Below, piece by piece: positions 53,049 to 61,905 of a stretch of 64,000 bases of DNA. The translations under genes were made by a program, and so were the position numbers. Numbering within the stretch: the stretch's first letter is position 1; each line of letters begins with the position of its first letter. The notes under the pieces were generated by a model. The model searched no databases and was not told where the DNA came from. It saw only the letters and a list, made by a program, of their open reading frames with translations. Origin of the DNA: Serratia ureilytica (GTDB lineage Bacteria; Pseudomonadota; Gammaproteobacteria; Enterobacterales; Enterobacteriaceae); NCBI RefSeq assembly GCF_013375155.1, contig NZ_JABXOF010000001.1, positions 124,001 through 188,000 on the forward strand, written 5' to 3'.

Positions 53049-53076
53049 AATGGCGCTCTCCGCGGACAGCGCCATT
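53049..53076. terminator. Bidirectional terminator-like stem
   Basis: AATGGCGCT (53049-53057) pairs with AGCGCCATT (53068-53076), followed by AATTTATTATG. It separates convergent genes; the T run is weak. Confidence 0.6.
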
Positions 53077-53143
53077 AATTTATTATGTTGCCAGCTTAAT
53101 AGCTTATTAAATTAATTTTATAACAAGTTATTGGCTTGATAAC

Positions 53144-55015
53144 TTAGAACGAGAAACACGAACAGCCGAACGCGCCCCAGAAGGCATTCTCGTCCGACAC
53201 CGGGATGCTGGAGCGGCGCGCGATGTCATGCTGGTGCGCGTGCACGCCGCACGGGCCGCAGCATTGGTGCGCCTGGCTCACTACCCCGACGCGGGCCGCC
53301 GCCGACGGCGGCGCGGAGCGGTAATGGCCCGGCACCTGGGTGACCGGCGACCACTCCGGCAGCACCGGCAGCGGCGGCGGCGCCAGCGGCGAGAAGCTGC
53401 CGGCGGCGTAGACCACCTTGCCGTCCACCACCGTCATTACCGACTCGATGCCTTTGATCTGCTCTTCCGGCACGCTGAAGTAGTCCTGCGACAGCACCGC
53501 CAAATCCGCCAGTTGGCCGACCTTGATCTGGCCTTTCTTGCCCTGTTCGGTGGAGAACCAGGCGCTGCCCTGGGTCCACAGCATCAGCGCCGTTTCGCGA
53601 TCCAGCCGGGCGCTGTCGTCGTACATCGCCATGCCGCCGACGGTGCGGCCGGAGACCAGCCAGTACAGCGCCGTCCACGGGTTGTAGCTGGCGACGCGGG
53701 TGGCGTCGGTGCCCAGCCCGACCGGCAGCTCGGCCGCCAACATTTTCGCTACCGGCGGCGTATGTTTGGTGGCTTCGATGCCGTAGCGGTCGGCGAAATA
53801 TTCCCCCTGGAACGCCATGCGGTGCTGGACCGCAATGCCGCCGCCCAGCGCCTTGACGCGCTCGATATTGCGTTCGGTAATGGTTTCGGCGTGGTCGAAC
53901 AGCCAGTGCAGGCCGTTGAACGGAATATCGCGGTTCACCTTCTCGAACACGTCCAGCATGCGGCTGATGGATTCGTCATAGGTGGCGTGCAGGCGGAACG
54001 GCCAGCGGTGCTCGACCAGATGGCGCACCACCCGCTCCAGCTCGTCTTCGGTGCCCGGCGGCAGATCCGGGCGCGGCTGCAGGAAGTCTTCGAAGTCGGC
54101 GGCGGAAAACACCAGCATCTCGCCGGCGCCGTTGTGGCGATAGAAGTCGGTGCCCTGGCCCGGCTTGAGCATGTCGGTCCACAGCTCGAAGTCTTCCAGT
54201 TCCTGCTTCGGCCGCTGGGTGAACAGGTTATAGGCGATGCGGATGGTCAGCTGCTTTTTCTCGTGCAGCTCGGCGATCACCTGATAATCCTCCGGGTAGT
54301 TCTGGAAACCGCCGCCGGCGTCGATGGCGCTGGTGAGGCCGAGGCGGTTCAGCTCACGCATAAACTGGCGGGTGGAGTTGACCTGCTGTTCCAGCGGCAG
54401 CTTCGGCCCTTTCGCCAGCGTGGCGTACAGGATCATGGCGTTGGGTTTGGCGATCAGCATGCCGGTCGGGTTGCCGTTGGCGTCGCGCTGGATCTCGCCG
54501 CCCGGCGGGTTCGGCGTGTCTTTGGTGTAGCCGACTACCTTCAGCGCCGCGCGGTTGAGCAGCGCGCGATCGTATAAATGCAGAATAAATACCGGCGTGT
54601 CCGGCGCCGCCTGGTTGATTTCGTCCAGCGTCGGCATGCGGCGTTCGGCAAACTGGAACTCGGTCCAGCCGCCGACCACCCGCACCCATTGCGGGCTCGG
54701 CGTGCGCAGCGCCTGCTCTTTCAACATGCGCAGCGCGTCGGCCAGCGAAGGCACGCCTTCCCAGCGCAGCTCCAGGTTGTAGTTCAGGCCGCCGCGGATC
54801 AGGTGCAGGTGCGAGTCGTTCAGGCCCGGAATGGCGGTGTGGCCGTGCAGATCGATCACCTGGGTTTCCGGCCCGGCGTGTTGCATGACTTCGGCTTCGC
54901 TGCCGACCGCCAGAAACTTGCCGTCGCGAATGGCGACCGCCTGCGCAGTGAGGTTTTGGCGGTCAACGGTGTGAAATTTGCCGTTGGTGAGGATCAATGA
55001 AGCGTGGTGGTTCAT
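53144..55015 (-). CDS. YtcJ-like amidohydrolase with Cys-rich C-terminal tail
   Basis: 623 residues of the amidohydrolase 3 (YtcJ) family. Metal ligands appear in GLNDSHLHL (HxH), LHATYDES, LFDHAETI and GLGTDATRV. The enzyme body ends near residue 560. A further 60 residues contain HQCCGPCGVHAHQH and end CSCFSF, a Cys/His-rich tail not usual in the family. YtcJ-like enzymes hydrolyse N-acyl or formyl derivatives; the true substrate is unknown. It is the last gene of a three-gene operon opposite a LysR gene. Confidence 0.87.
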   Translation of the reverse strand: MNHHASLILTNGKFHTVDRQNLTAQAVAIRDGKFLAVGSEAEVMQHAGPETQVIDLHGHTAIPGLNDSHLHLIRGGLNYNLELRWEGVPSLADALRMLKEQALRTPSPQWVRVVGGWTEFQFAERRMPTLDEINQAAPDTPVFILHLYDRALLNRAALKVVGYTKDTPNPPGGEIQRDANGNPTGMLIAKPNAMILYATLAKGPKLPLEQQVNSTRQFMRELNRLGLTSAIDAGGGFQNYPEDYQVIAELHEKKQLTIRIAYNLFTQRPKQELEDFELWTDMLKPGQGTDFYRHNGAGEMLVFSAADFEDFLQPRPDLPPGTEDELERVVRHLVEHRWPFRLHATYDESISRMLDVFEKVNRDIPFNGLHWLFDHAETITERNIERVKALGGGIAVQHRMAFQGEYFADRYGIEATKHTPPVAKMLAAELPVGLGTDATRVASYNPWTALYWLVSGRTVGGMAMYDDSARLDRETALMLWTQGSAWFSTEQGKKGQIKVGQLADLAVLSQDYFSVPEEQIKGIESVMTVVDGKVVYAAGSFSPLAPPPLPVLPEWSPVTQVPGHYRSAPPSAAARVGVVSQAHQCCGPCGVHAHQHDIARRSSIPVSDENAFWGAFGCSCFSF

Positions 55016-55036
55016 AACATTCTCCCGGCGAACCGC

Positions 55037-55582
55037 CTAGCGGCGGATCAGCCATTGATGAAAAACGCGAGTCACGATGGGCATCCACAGGTACACCACC
55101 AGGGCGACCACGGTGGCGTCATTGAGAAAATGGCCGAGCAGCGTGCCGTTCAACTGCGGCAGCGCCAGCCCCCAAAACCAGGGCACCAGATTGGTGGAAG
55201 GGAAGATCACCAGCAGGGTGATGATGAACTGCTTCCACTGGGGCGGTTGGCGCACGCCGGGGTTGGGCGGGGTAAACCAGAACTCCGCGCCGGGGCGGAT
55301 CTCGATATGGTCATTCTCCAGCAACAGCGGAGTGACTTCTTCGATGTATTGCTTGCGCAGCGGCGAGTTGAGCCAGCGGTAGAGATTATCGACATTGTCG
55401 AAGCGGACCAGCACCGTATAGGCCTGTTCGCTGTCGGATGGGCGGATGACGTTGACGCCCAGATGGCCGGTGAAGCCCGCGGCGTCCGGCATGATGCGGT
55501 TCAGCCAGGCCTCATAGGCCTGCTCGTTCCCCGGCGCCAAACGGTGGGTGATCACCAGCGTGACATGCTGCGGATGGGCCAT
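55037..55582 (-). CDS. ABM-domain protein with C-terminal membrane anchor
   Basis: 181 residues. The N-terminal 95 residues form an antibiotic-biosynthesis-monooxygenase (ABM) domain (HVTLVITHRLAPGNEQAYE; YTVLVRFDNVDNLYRWL). The C-terminal part (about 118-175) has two hydrophobic segments, FIITLLVIFPSTNLVPWF and TVVALVVYLWMPIVTRVF. Such ABM proteins are cofactor-light monooxygenases or isomerases, here tied to the membrane. It lies between the amidohydrolase and the isochorismatase-like gene, 21 bp before the former. Confidence 0.82.
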   Translation of the reverse strand: MAHPQHVTLVITHRLAPGNEQAYEAWLNRIMPDAAGFTGHLGVNVIRPSDSEQAYTVLVRFDNVDNLYRWLNSPLRKQYIEEVTPLLLENDHIEIRPGAEFWFTPPNPGVRQPPQWKQFIITLLVIFPSTNLVPWFWGLALPQLNGTLLGHFLNDATVVALVVYLWMPIVTRVFHQWLIRR

Positions 55583-55602
55583 AAAACCGACTCCTGAAAA
55601 TA

Positions 55603-55621
55603 CCCCGGCGCGGGGCCGGGG
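55603..55621 (-). other. Intercistronic hairpin
   Basis: On the minus strand CCCCGGC-CCCGC-GCCGGGG is followed by TATTTTC. It lies between the isochorismatase-like and ABM genes and could act as a partial terminator that raises expression of the first gene. Confidence 0.55.
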
Positions 55622-55630
55622 CAGGGGGAA

Positions 55631-56275
55631 TTATTTCACCGTGCGGGCCGGTGCGTGGTGCACCATGGTGTAAGCGTAGTCGACGCCCATGCCGTACGCG
55701 CCGCTGTGTTCGCGCACCAGCGCCATCACCGCGTCGTAGGTGTCTTTGCGCGCCCAGTCGCGTTGGTACTCCAGCAGCACCTGCTGCCAGGTCACCGGTA
55801 CGGCGCCGGCCTGCACCATGCGTTCGATCGAGCGCTCGTGCGCATCGACGGAGGTACCGCCGGAGGTGTCGGTCACCACATACACTTCATAGCCGGCCTC
55901 CAGCGCCATCAGCGCCGGGAAGGTCAGGCACACTTCGGTCCACAGCGCGGAGATCACCAGCTTTTTGCGGCCGGTGGCTTCCACGGCTTTGACGAAGGCC
56001 GCGTCTTCCCAGGAGTTCATCGAGGTGCGTTCAATCGGGGTGATTTCAGGGTGTACCGCCAGCAGTTCCGGCCAGATATAGCCGCTGAAGCTTTCGGTTT
56101 CGACCGAGGTGAAAAGGGTAGGGACGTTGAAAATCTTGCCTGCCTTCGCCAAACCAACAACGTTGTTTTTCAGTTGCTGACGATCAATATTAGCCACGCC
56201 GAAGGCCATTTGTGGTTGATGATCGATAAAAATCAGTGCGGAATTGTCTTTATCAAGCAGTTGAAACTTGGACAT
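55631..56275 (-). CDS. YcaC-like isochorismatase-family hydrolase
   Basis: 214 residues. The catalytic residues of the cysteine-hydrolase fold appear as Asp in LIFIDHQPQMAFG and Cys in LWTEVCLTFPALMALEAG, and VTDTSGGTSVDAH is YcaC-like. The substrate of YcaC is unsettled. It is the first gene of the operon, read divergently from the LysR gene at 56416. A 140-bp gap holds the promoters. Confidence 0.86.
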   Translation of the reverse strand: MSKFQLLDKDNSALIFIDHQPQMAFGVANIDRQQLKNNVVGLAKAGKIFNVPTLFTSVETESFSGYIWPELLAVHPEITPIERTSMNSWEDAAFVKAVEATGRKKLVISALWTEVCLTFPALMALEAGYEVYVVTDTSGGTSVDAHERSIERMVQAGAVPVTWQQVLLEYQRDWARKDTYDAVMALVREHSGAYGMGVDYAYTMVHHAPARTVK

Positions 56276-56415
56276 AATTTACCTTCCCAGTGATATTTCG
56301 GTTGAACATCTGATGAGTGTAACGCCGATAAAACCCATGGTAGGCAGAGGGCGATTTCAAAGATACCGCAGAATTTTTGCCGACTTGTTGAGTTTTTTTA
56401 TACACGGGAGAAAAC

Positions 56416-57327
56416 ATGAGATTAAACCTGGAAGCGCTGCTGATTTTGGATGCGCTGGACCGGCACGGATCTTTCGCCGCCGCGGCCGCCGCACTGTTTA
56501 AAACCCCTTCGGCACTGAGCTATATGGTGCAAAAGCTCGAGAACGATCTCGACATCACCCTGCTCGATCGCTCCGGCCATCGGGCGAAGTTCACCGATAC
56601 CGGCAAGCTGATGCTGGAAAAAGGGCGGGTGCTGCTGCGCGCGGCGCAGGATCTGGAACAGCAGGCGCGCTATGTCGAAAACGGCTGGGAAAGCGAGATC
56701 ACGCTCGGGATCGACGCCTCCTTCCCGTTTGCCCGTTTGTTGCCGCTGATAGAAGAGTTCTACCGGCAGCATCACCATACCCGGCTGCGCTTCAGCCACG
56801 AGGTGCTGGCCGGCTCCTGGGAGTCGCTGGTTTACGGCTGCGCTGACATTATCATCGGCGCCATCTGCGAGCCGCCGTCGCGGGTGGGCTATGCGTTCAG
56901 CCGCCTGGGGCAGCTGGATTACGTGTTCGCCGTCGCGCCGCAGCATCCGCTGGCCGCGCTGCCGGAACCGTTGCCGAAGGATGAGATCCGTCAGCACCGG
57001 GCGGTGGTGGTGCGCGATACCTCGCGCGTCAACGCGCCGCAGAGCCTGAACCTGCTGGAAGAGCAAGACACGCTGACGGTCTTCGGCTTCGACGCCAAAC
57101 TGCAGGCGCAGTTGGCCGGGCTGGGCTGCGGCTATCTGCCGCGCGCCTTGGCGGAACCTTACCTGAACAGCGGCGAACTGGTGGCGAAACGCGTCGAATC
57201 GGAACGTTGCAACGACATCGCCTACTTCGGCTGGCGGGAAAGCGCCAGCGGCCTGGCGGCCAAGTGGTGGCGCGAGCGGCTGCAGCGTTACGCGGATGAC
57301 GGTGAGGCTTACCCAGCGGCGCAGTAA
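56416..57327 (+). CDS. LysR-family transcriptional regulator
   Basis: 303 residues. The N-terminal LysR helix-turn-helix (LNLEALLILDALDRHGSFAA, then ALFKTPSALSYMVQKLEND) is followed by a substrate-binding domain from about 95 (ITLGIDASFPFARLLPLIE). It is divergent from the YcaC-like, ABM and amidohydrolase operon and is its likely regulator. The start has GGGAGAAAAC upstream. No LysR T-N11-A site was singled out. Confidence 0.88.
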   Translation: MRLNLEALLILDALDRHGSFAAAAAALFKTPSALSYMVQKLENDLDITLLDRSGHRAKFTDTGKLMLEKGRVLLRAAQDLEQQARYVENGWESEITLGIDASFPFARLLPLIEEFYRQHHHTRLRFSHEVLAGSWESLVYGCADIIIGAICEPPSRVGYAFSRLGQLDYVFAVAPQHPLAALPEPLPKDEIRQHRAVVVRDTSRVNAPQSLNLLEEQDTLTVFGFDAKLQAQLAGLGCGYLPRALAEPYLNSGELVAKRVESERCNDIAYFGWRESASGLAAKWWRERLQRYADDGEAYPAAQ

Positions 57328-57368
57328 GGGCGCTCGATAAAGATTAATCCCCAATAAGGACATAGGGA

Positions 57369-57743
57369 ATGAAAAAGACACTAAGCCTGTTGGCGCTGTT
57401 ACTGTTGAGCGGCTGCGGCGCGGGCGCCGGGCGTCAGGCCGGCACCCCCTTGCCGTCGCCGCAGACCGAGGCGCCGGTTGCGGCGCCGCTCAGCTATCCG
57501 GTGCGGGTGCATAACGCGGTGAGCCGCGAGCTGCGTTTGCCGGAGCATGCGCGCGGCCAACGCTGCACCATCAGCATCCGTTTGCGGCCGGACGGGAAAC
57601 TGGCGAGCAGCAAGATCGTAAGAGGCGATGCGCCGCTGTGCGCGGCGGCCAACGAGGCGGTGCAGCGCGCGCAGTTTCCGCCGATGGCCAGCGCTACCGA
57701 ATACGCGCTGTTCAACGCCGTGGTGCTCGATTTCGTTCCCTGA
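57369..57743 (+). CDS. Orphan lipoprotein with TolA C-terminal-like domain
   Basis: 124 residues. A lipoprotein signal peptide (LLLLSGC; Cys17) is followed by a short Pro-rich linker and a domain matching TolA domain III. RVHNAVSRELRLPEHARGQRC, then TISIRLRPDGKLAS, APLCAAANEAVQ and FNAVVLDFVP mirror TolA. TolA domain III binds TolB and is hijacked by colicins and filamentous phage. Here it lacks the membrane anchor helix and long helical stalk, and is lipid-anchored instead. It lies 42 bp after the LysR gene. Role unknown. Confidence 0.83.
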   Translation: MKKTLSLLALLLLSGCGAGAGRQAGTPLPSPQTEAPVAAPLSYPVRVHNAVSRELRLPEHARGQRCTISIRLRPDGKLASSKIVRGDAPLCAAANEAVQRAQFPPMASATEYALFNAVVLDFVP

Positions 57744-57774
57744 AGGGATGTGACCGACGGGCTGCCTGCGCGGC

Positions 57775-58545
57775 TAATGCTTGTCAGTTAGCGTTTTTTG
57801 AAGTACTCGTGACGTTTTCGGTCGATAAATGAGAGGTGCATCATGAGGCTCCTGCGCCTCGACCGAGCCAGGGGCCGAAGGCGCGGCCCCTGGCAACCCG
57901 CGCCTTTGCCCTGTCAGACGGTTGGCTTTGCCAACGTTACTCAGCCCATCCCTGGGCCTCGCCCCTTCGGGGCCGCTGCAAGCAGCGTTCAAATCTGCTC
58001 CAGGCAGATTTGTCCTCTCTCCGCCATAGCGCATTGAGGCCGGTTGCGACAGGCGTCCCTGCCTGTCTCACCTGAAACCGCCGTCCATGGCGGTTTCTCC
58101 TAATGCACTATGCCTGCGTTCGGCGTCTTCAAGGGCGTCCAATACCGTGCTCATCTCCGATTTCTCTTCTCTGTCATAACCTCATAAGGGACAGGTTGCC
58201 CGGTAGCTGCCAGCTCGGGTGTTGACCTTAGGCGCGCATCACCGGCTGCCGAGCAAGACGGCATAGTCAGGGGCAACCGGCCAGGGAAGGCCGGTTGAGG
58301 CGAGACTAACAGGGACGTTTGTCGCAGCCGACCCGCCCGACAATGCAGACGCGGCGAGGGCATCCGCACAGCGGACAGACGGTGTTAAGCAAGGGCGCGG
58401 GTGGAGGGGCCGCGCCTTCGGCCCCTCCAATTGCCGTTCATATTGGCCGCAAATAAATGCGGGACATTTACGGCAATTCAGGCTACACAAAACACACAAA
58501 GATGGGATAAAAAATGCCAGTCAGGTTTAACTGACTGATATCACC
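57775..58545 (-). mobile_element. MITE-like element, copy B, with IS4-type ends
   Basis: A 771-bp non-coding element, the reverse complement of copy A (13081-13771) over nearly all its length. It begins TAATGCTTGTCAGTTAGCG at 57775, the same inverted end as copy A. It is flanked by an 11-bp direct repeat GCCTGCGCGGC at 57764-57774 and 58546-58556. It differs from copy A by about 77 extra bases (about 57936-58012) made of four consecutive small hairpins. The other terminus (58528-58545) has diverged and keeps only TAACTGAC. Small ORFs inside have no recognisable product. Confidence 0.8.
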
Positions 58546-58681
58546 GCCTGCGCGGCCCGTTTTTTCGCTTTGACGCGTACGCAACCCGCTGAATTTTCAC
58601 TTAGCTTTGCCATTTTCGTTATTTTGAACGTCACTGCGGCTCACGGATACTGGGGGAAAATCCCCAACCGCGAGCCGCAGC

Positions 58682-59740
58682 ATGTCCCACGCCCACTATT
58701 TGCACCCCGAACAACGCGACCGGATCCGGCGGCTTTATCAGCGTTGGCACTGGCGGCTGGAACTGCCCACCTGGGGGATCATAGCGGCAGTGTACGGCGG
58801 CTGGTTTGGCGTGGCGCATTATTGGCAGGCGCTGGGCCCGTGGCTTGGCACGCCGCTGCTGATCCTGCTGACCACCGGGTATATGTCGCTGCAGCATGAG
58901 CTGATCCACGGCCATCCGACGCGCCGGCCGCGCGTCAATCAGCTGTTCGGCCTGTTGCCGCTGGCGGTGTGGTATCCCTATGGGCTGTATCGCGATTCGC
59001 ATCTGCGCCACCATCGCAATGAACACTTGACCGATCCGCACGAAGATCCCGAAAGCTACTACTTCAGCGCCGCGCAGTGGCGGCGTTATCCCCGCCTGTT
59101 GCCGCTGCTGGCTGCGGTGCGCAATACGCTGATCGGCCGGGTGCTCCTCGGCCCGGCGCTGGATATCGCCGCGACCCTGGCCGCGACGGTGAAGGCGCTT
59201 GCCGGTGGCGCATGGCGCGCCTGGGCGATGTGGCTGGTGCACCTGTCGTTGTTGGCGGCGCTGCTGCACTGGCTGCAGACGCAGGGTATCGGTACGGCGT
59301 TTTACCTGTTGGCCATCAGCTATCCGGCGCTGGCGCTGACCAAGGTAAGATCGTTTTTTGAGCATCGCGCCGTGGACGCACCGCAGGCACGTTCTATTAT
59401 TAATGAGGCGGGCTGGCCGTGGCGGCTGTTGTTTCTCAATCTGAACTACCATTTAGTGCATCACGATCTGCCCGGCCTGCCCTGGTATGGCCTGCGTGAA
59501 GTCTATCTGGCGGAACGCGAAGCGTATCAGCGCCGCAGCCAGGGATTTGTCGCGCAAGGCTACGGCGAGTGGCTGCGCGATTACGCGCTGACGCCGATCG
59601 ACGTCGGCGTGCATCCGCTGAGCGCCGGCGAACGGCGGGAGGAACGCGGTGCCCGGCCGAAGAAAAACTTTATTGCGCGCTGGAAGCGCGTTTCTCAGGA
59701 TTTTCCAACCGAACTGGCCCATGAGCCGGAAAACATATAA
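58682..59740 (+). CDS. Fatty-acid desaturase family membrane protein
   Basis: 352 residues with about four hydrophobic segments. The three His boxes of membrane di-iron desaturases are present: HELIHGH (72-78), HLRHHRNEH (107-115) and HLVHHDLP near residue 255. The C-terminal hydrophilic tail (about 300-352) is not recognised. Substrate (acyl lipid, or another hydrocarbon or sterol-like chain) is unknown. osmF follows after 13 bp, so it may share a transcript with the importer genes. Confidence 0.87.
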   Translation: MSHAHYLHPEQRDRIRRLYQRWHWRLELPTWGIIAAVYGGWFGVAHYWQALGPWLGTPLLILLTTGYMSLQHELIHGHPTRRPRVNQLFGLLPLAVWYPYGLYRDSHLRHHRNEHLTDPHEDPESYYFSAAQWRRYPRLLPLLAAVRNTLIGRVLLGPALDIAATLAATVKALAGGAWRAWAMWLVHLSLLAALLHWLQTQGIGTAFYLLAISYPALALTKVRSFFEHRAVDAPQARSIINEAGWPWRLLFLNLNYHLVHHDLPGLPWYGLREVYLAEREAYQRRSQGFVAQGYGEWLRDYALTPIDVGVHPLSAGERREERGARPKKNFIARWKRVSQDFPTELAHEPENI

Positions 59741-59753
59741 CCAGAGGAAAAGT

Positions 59754-60683
59754 ATGGCAATCACCTTATCACGTGGACGTTCCTTTGCCATCGCGCTGGC
59801 TCTGCTGGCCACCGGCGGCCTGGCGCAGGCGGCCGACTCGGTACGCGTCGGCTCCAAGATCGATACCGAAGGTTCGCTGCTCGGCAACATCATCGTGCAG
59901 GTGCTGGAAGCCAACGGCATCAAAACCACCAATAAACTGCAGCTCGGCACTACCAAGGTGCTGCGCGGCGCCATTACCTCCGGCGAGATCGACATTTACC
60001 CGGAGTACACCGGCAACGGCGCGTTTTTCTTCTCCGATGAGAAAGATCCGGCATGGAAGAACGCCCAGGCTGGCTTCGAGAAGGTGAAGCAGCTCGACTA
60101 CGACAAAAACAAAATCGTCTGGTTGGACGCGGCGCCGGCCAACAATACCTGGACTATCGCCATTCGGCAGGACGTGGCGGACGCCAACCATCTCAAAACG
60201 CTGGCGGATCTCGGCAAGTGGATTAACGGCGGGGGCAAGTTCAAGCTGGCGGCCTCGGCGGAGTTTATCGAGCGGCCGGATGCGCTGCCGGCGTTCCAGA
60301 ACGCCTACGGTTTCAAGCTGAATCAGGATCAGCTGCTGTCATTGGCCGGCGGCGACACGGCGGTGACCATCAAGGCGGCGGCGGAGCAGACCTCCGGCGT
60401 CAACGCGGCGATGGCCTACGGCACCGATGGCCCGGTGGCGGCGCTGGGGTTGCAAACGCTGGCGGACCCGAAAGGCGTACAACCCATCTACGCGCCGGCG
60501 CCGATCGTGCGCGAAGCGGCGCTGAAAGCGCACGCCAATCTGCCTGAACTGCTGAAACCGGTGTTCGCCTCGCTGGACGGGCCGACGCTGCAAAAGCTCA
60601 ACGCGCAGATCGCAGTGGAAGGCCAGGACGCCAAACAGGTGGCGGCCGCTTACCTGAAAGAGAAAGGATTTGTTAAGGGATAA
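59754..60683 (+). CDS. osmF: Osmoprotectant-binding protein OsmF (YehZ)
   Basis: 309 residues. A Sec signal peptide ends ATGGLAQAADS. The mature part, VRVGSKIDTEGSLLGNIIVQ, then LQLGTTKVLRGAITSGEIDIYPEYTGNGAFFF, FKLAASAEFIERPDALPAF and AAEQTSGVNAAMAYGTDGPV, is nearly the E. coli OsmF sequence as I remember it. It is the periplasmic receptor of the YehXYW importer for betaine-like compounds with low affinity. AGAGGAAAAGT precedes the ATG. Confidence 0.93.
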   Translation: MAITLSRGRSFAIALALLATGGLAQAADSVRVGSKIDTEGSLLGNIIVQVLEANGIKTTNKLQLGTTKVLRGAITSGEIDIYPEYTGNGAFFFSDEKDPAWKNAQAGFEKVKQLDYDKNKIVWLDAAPANNTWTIAIRQDVADANHLKTLADLGKWINGGGKFKLAASAEFIERPDALPAFQNAYGFKLNQDQLLSLAGGDTAVTIKAAAEQTSGVNAAMAYGTDGPVAALGLQTLADPKGVQPIYAPAPIVREAALKAHANLPELLKPVFASLDGPTLQKLNAQIAVEGQDAKQVAAAYLKEKGFVKG

Positions 60684-60744
60684 CGCCGAGGTGCCCCCTC
60701 TTGCTACGGGAGAGGGGGAAAACCGATGGCGCCGGAGAGTTTCT

Positions 60745-61905
60745 TTGACTATTGCCGTAAAACATCGCGTGTTGTTAACGCTGTTCGTGCTGTTGCTGCT
60801 GGCCGCCTTCGGCCTGCCGTTCCTCAGTTATGCCCCCAATCGTCTGCTGTCGGGTAAAAGCCTGTCCTTATTCTCCCTGTTGCACGGCCCGGCGCTGTGG
60901 CTGCTGTTGCCGCTGGCGGCGTTGGCGATCCTCAGCCTGTTGCCGCCGACGCGGGGGCGTGCGCTGTTGACGGCGCTGGCCGCCTGCGGGGTGCTGACGC
61001 TGGTCTTTTGGATCGGCGGACAGGCCGCCGAACGCCTGGCGCAGGAGGGATCGCGCCTGGCGCGCACCTCTTGGGGCAGCGGTGCCTGGCTGACGATGGC
61101 GCTGAGCCTGCTGATCGCCGCCGACGCCATGACGCGCCTCACCGCGTCGCATCTGCGGCGAATGCTCGGCAACGCGCTGGTGCTGGTGCCGCCGGCGCTG
61201 CTGCTGTTCGGCCATCAGCTCGATCAGCTGTCGCTGCTGAAGGAGTACCACAATCGCCAGGAGGTGTTTGACGCCGCGCTGCTGCAGCACCTGACCATTC
61301 TGCTGGCGACGATGGCGCCGGCGCTGGCGATCGGCGTGCCGCTCGGGGTGCTGTGTTTTCGCTCCGAGCGCTGGCAGAGGCCGATCTTTTCCGCGCTGAA
61401 CATTATCCAGACCGTGCCTTCCATCGCGCTGTTCGGCCTGCTGATCGCGCCGCTGGCGGGGCTGGCGGCGGCGGTGCCCTGGCTGGCGGAACACGGCGTC
61501 AGCGGCATCGGCATGGCGCCGGCGATCGTGGCGCTGGTGCTGTACGCGCTGTTGCCGCTGGTGCGCAGCGTGGTGGCGGGGCTGCAGAGCGTGCCGGCCG
61601 GGGTGATTGAATCCGCCACCGGCATGGGGCTGACGCGCGGGCAGATCTTCCTGCGCGTGCAACTGCCGTTGGCGTTGCCGCTGTTCCTGACCGGCGTGCG
61701 CATCCTGGCGGTGCAAACCGTCGGCATGGCGGTGGTGGCGGCGCTGATCGGCGCCGGCGGCTTTGGCGCCATCGTGTTTCAGGGGCTGCTCAGCAGCGCG
61801 CTGGATCTGGTTCTGCTGGGGGTGATCCCGGTGGTCATGATGGCGGTCATCGTCGATTCGCTGTTTAAATTTTGGGTTTCAATCCTGGACGTATCGCGCC
61901 GATGA
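60745..61905 (+). CDS. yehY: Osmoprotectant ABC permease YehY
   Basis: 386 residues from a TTG at 60745 with GGAGAG upstream; this gives the E. coli YehY length (385). The frame is open back to 60670, but that sequence is not family-like. Eight or more transmembrane segments are visible, and the ABC permease domain (about 185-375) has GVIESATGMGLTRGQIFLR. LLSGKSLSLFSLLHGP-like first loop and ALFGLLIAPLAGLAAAVPWL match YehY. Its stop overlaps the yehX ATG. Confidence 0.88.
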   Translation: MTIAVKHRVLLTLFVLLLLAAFGLPFLSYAPNRLLSGKSLSLFSLLHGPALWLLLPLAALAILSLLPPTRGRALLTALAACGVLTLVFWIGGQAAERLAQEGSRLARTSWGSGAWLTMALSLLIAADAMTRLTASHLRRMLGNALVLVPPALLLFGHQLDQLSLLKEYHNRQEVFDAALLQHLTILLATMAPALAIGVPLGVLCFRSERWQRPIFSALNIIQTVPSIALFGLLIAPLAGLAAAVPWLAEHGVSGIGMAPAIVALVLYALLPLVRSVVAGLQSVPAGVIESATGMGLTRGQIFLRVQLPLALPLFLTGVRILAVQTVGMAVVAALIGAGGFGAIVFQGLLSSALDLVLLGVIPVVMMAVIVDSLFKFWVSILDVSRR

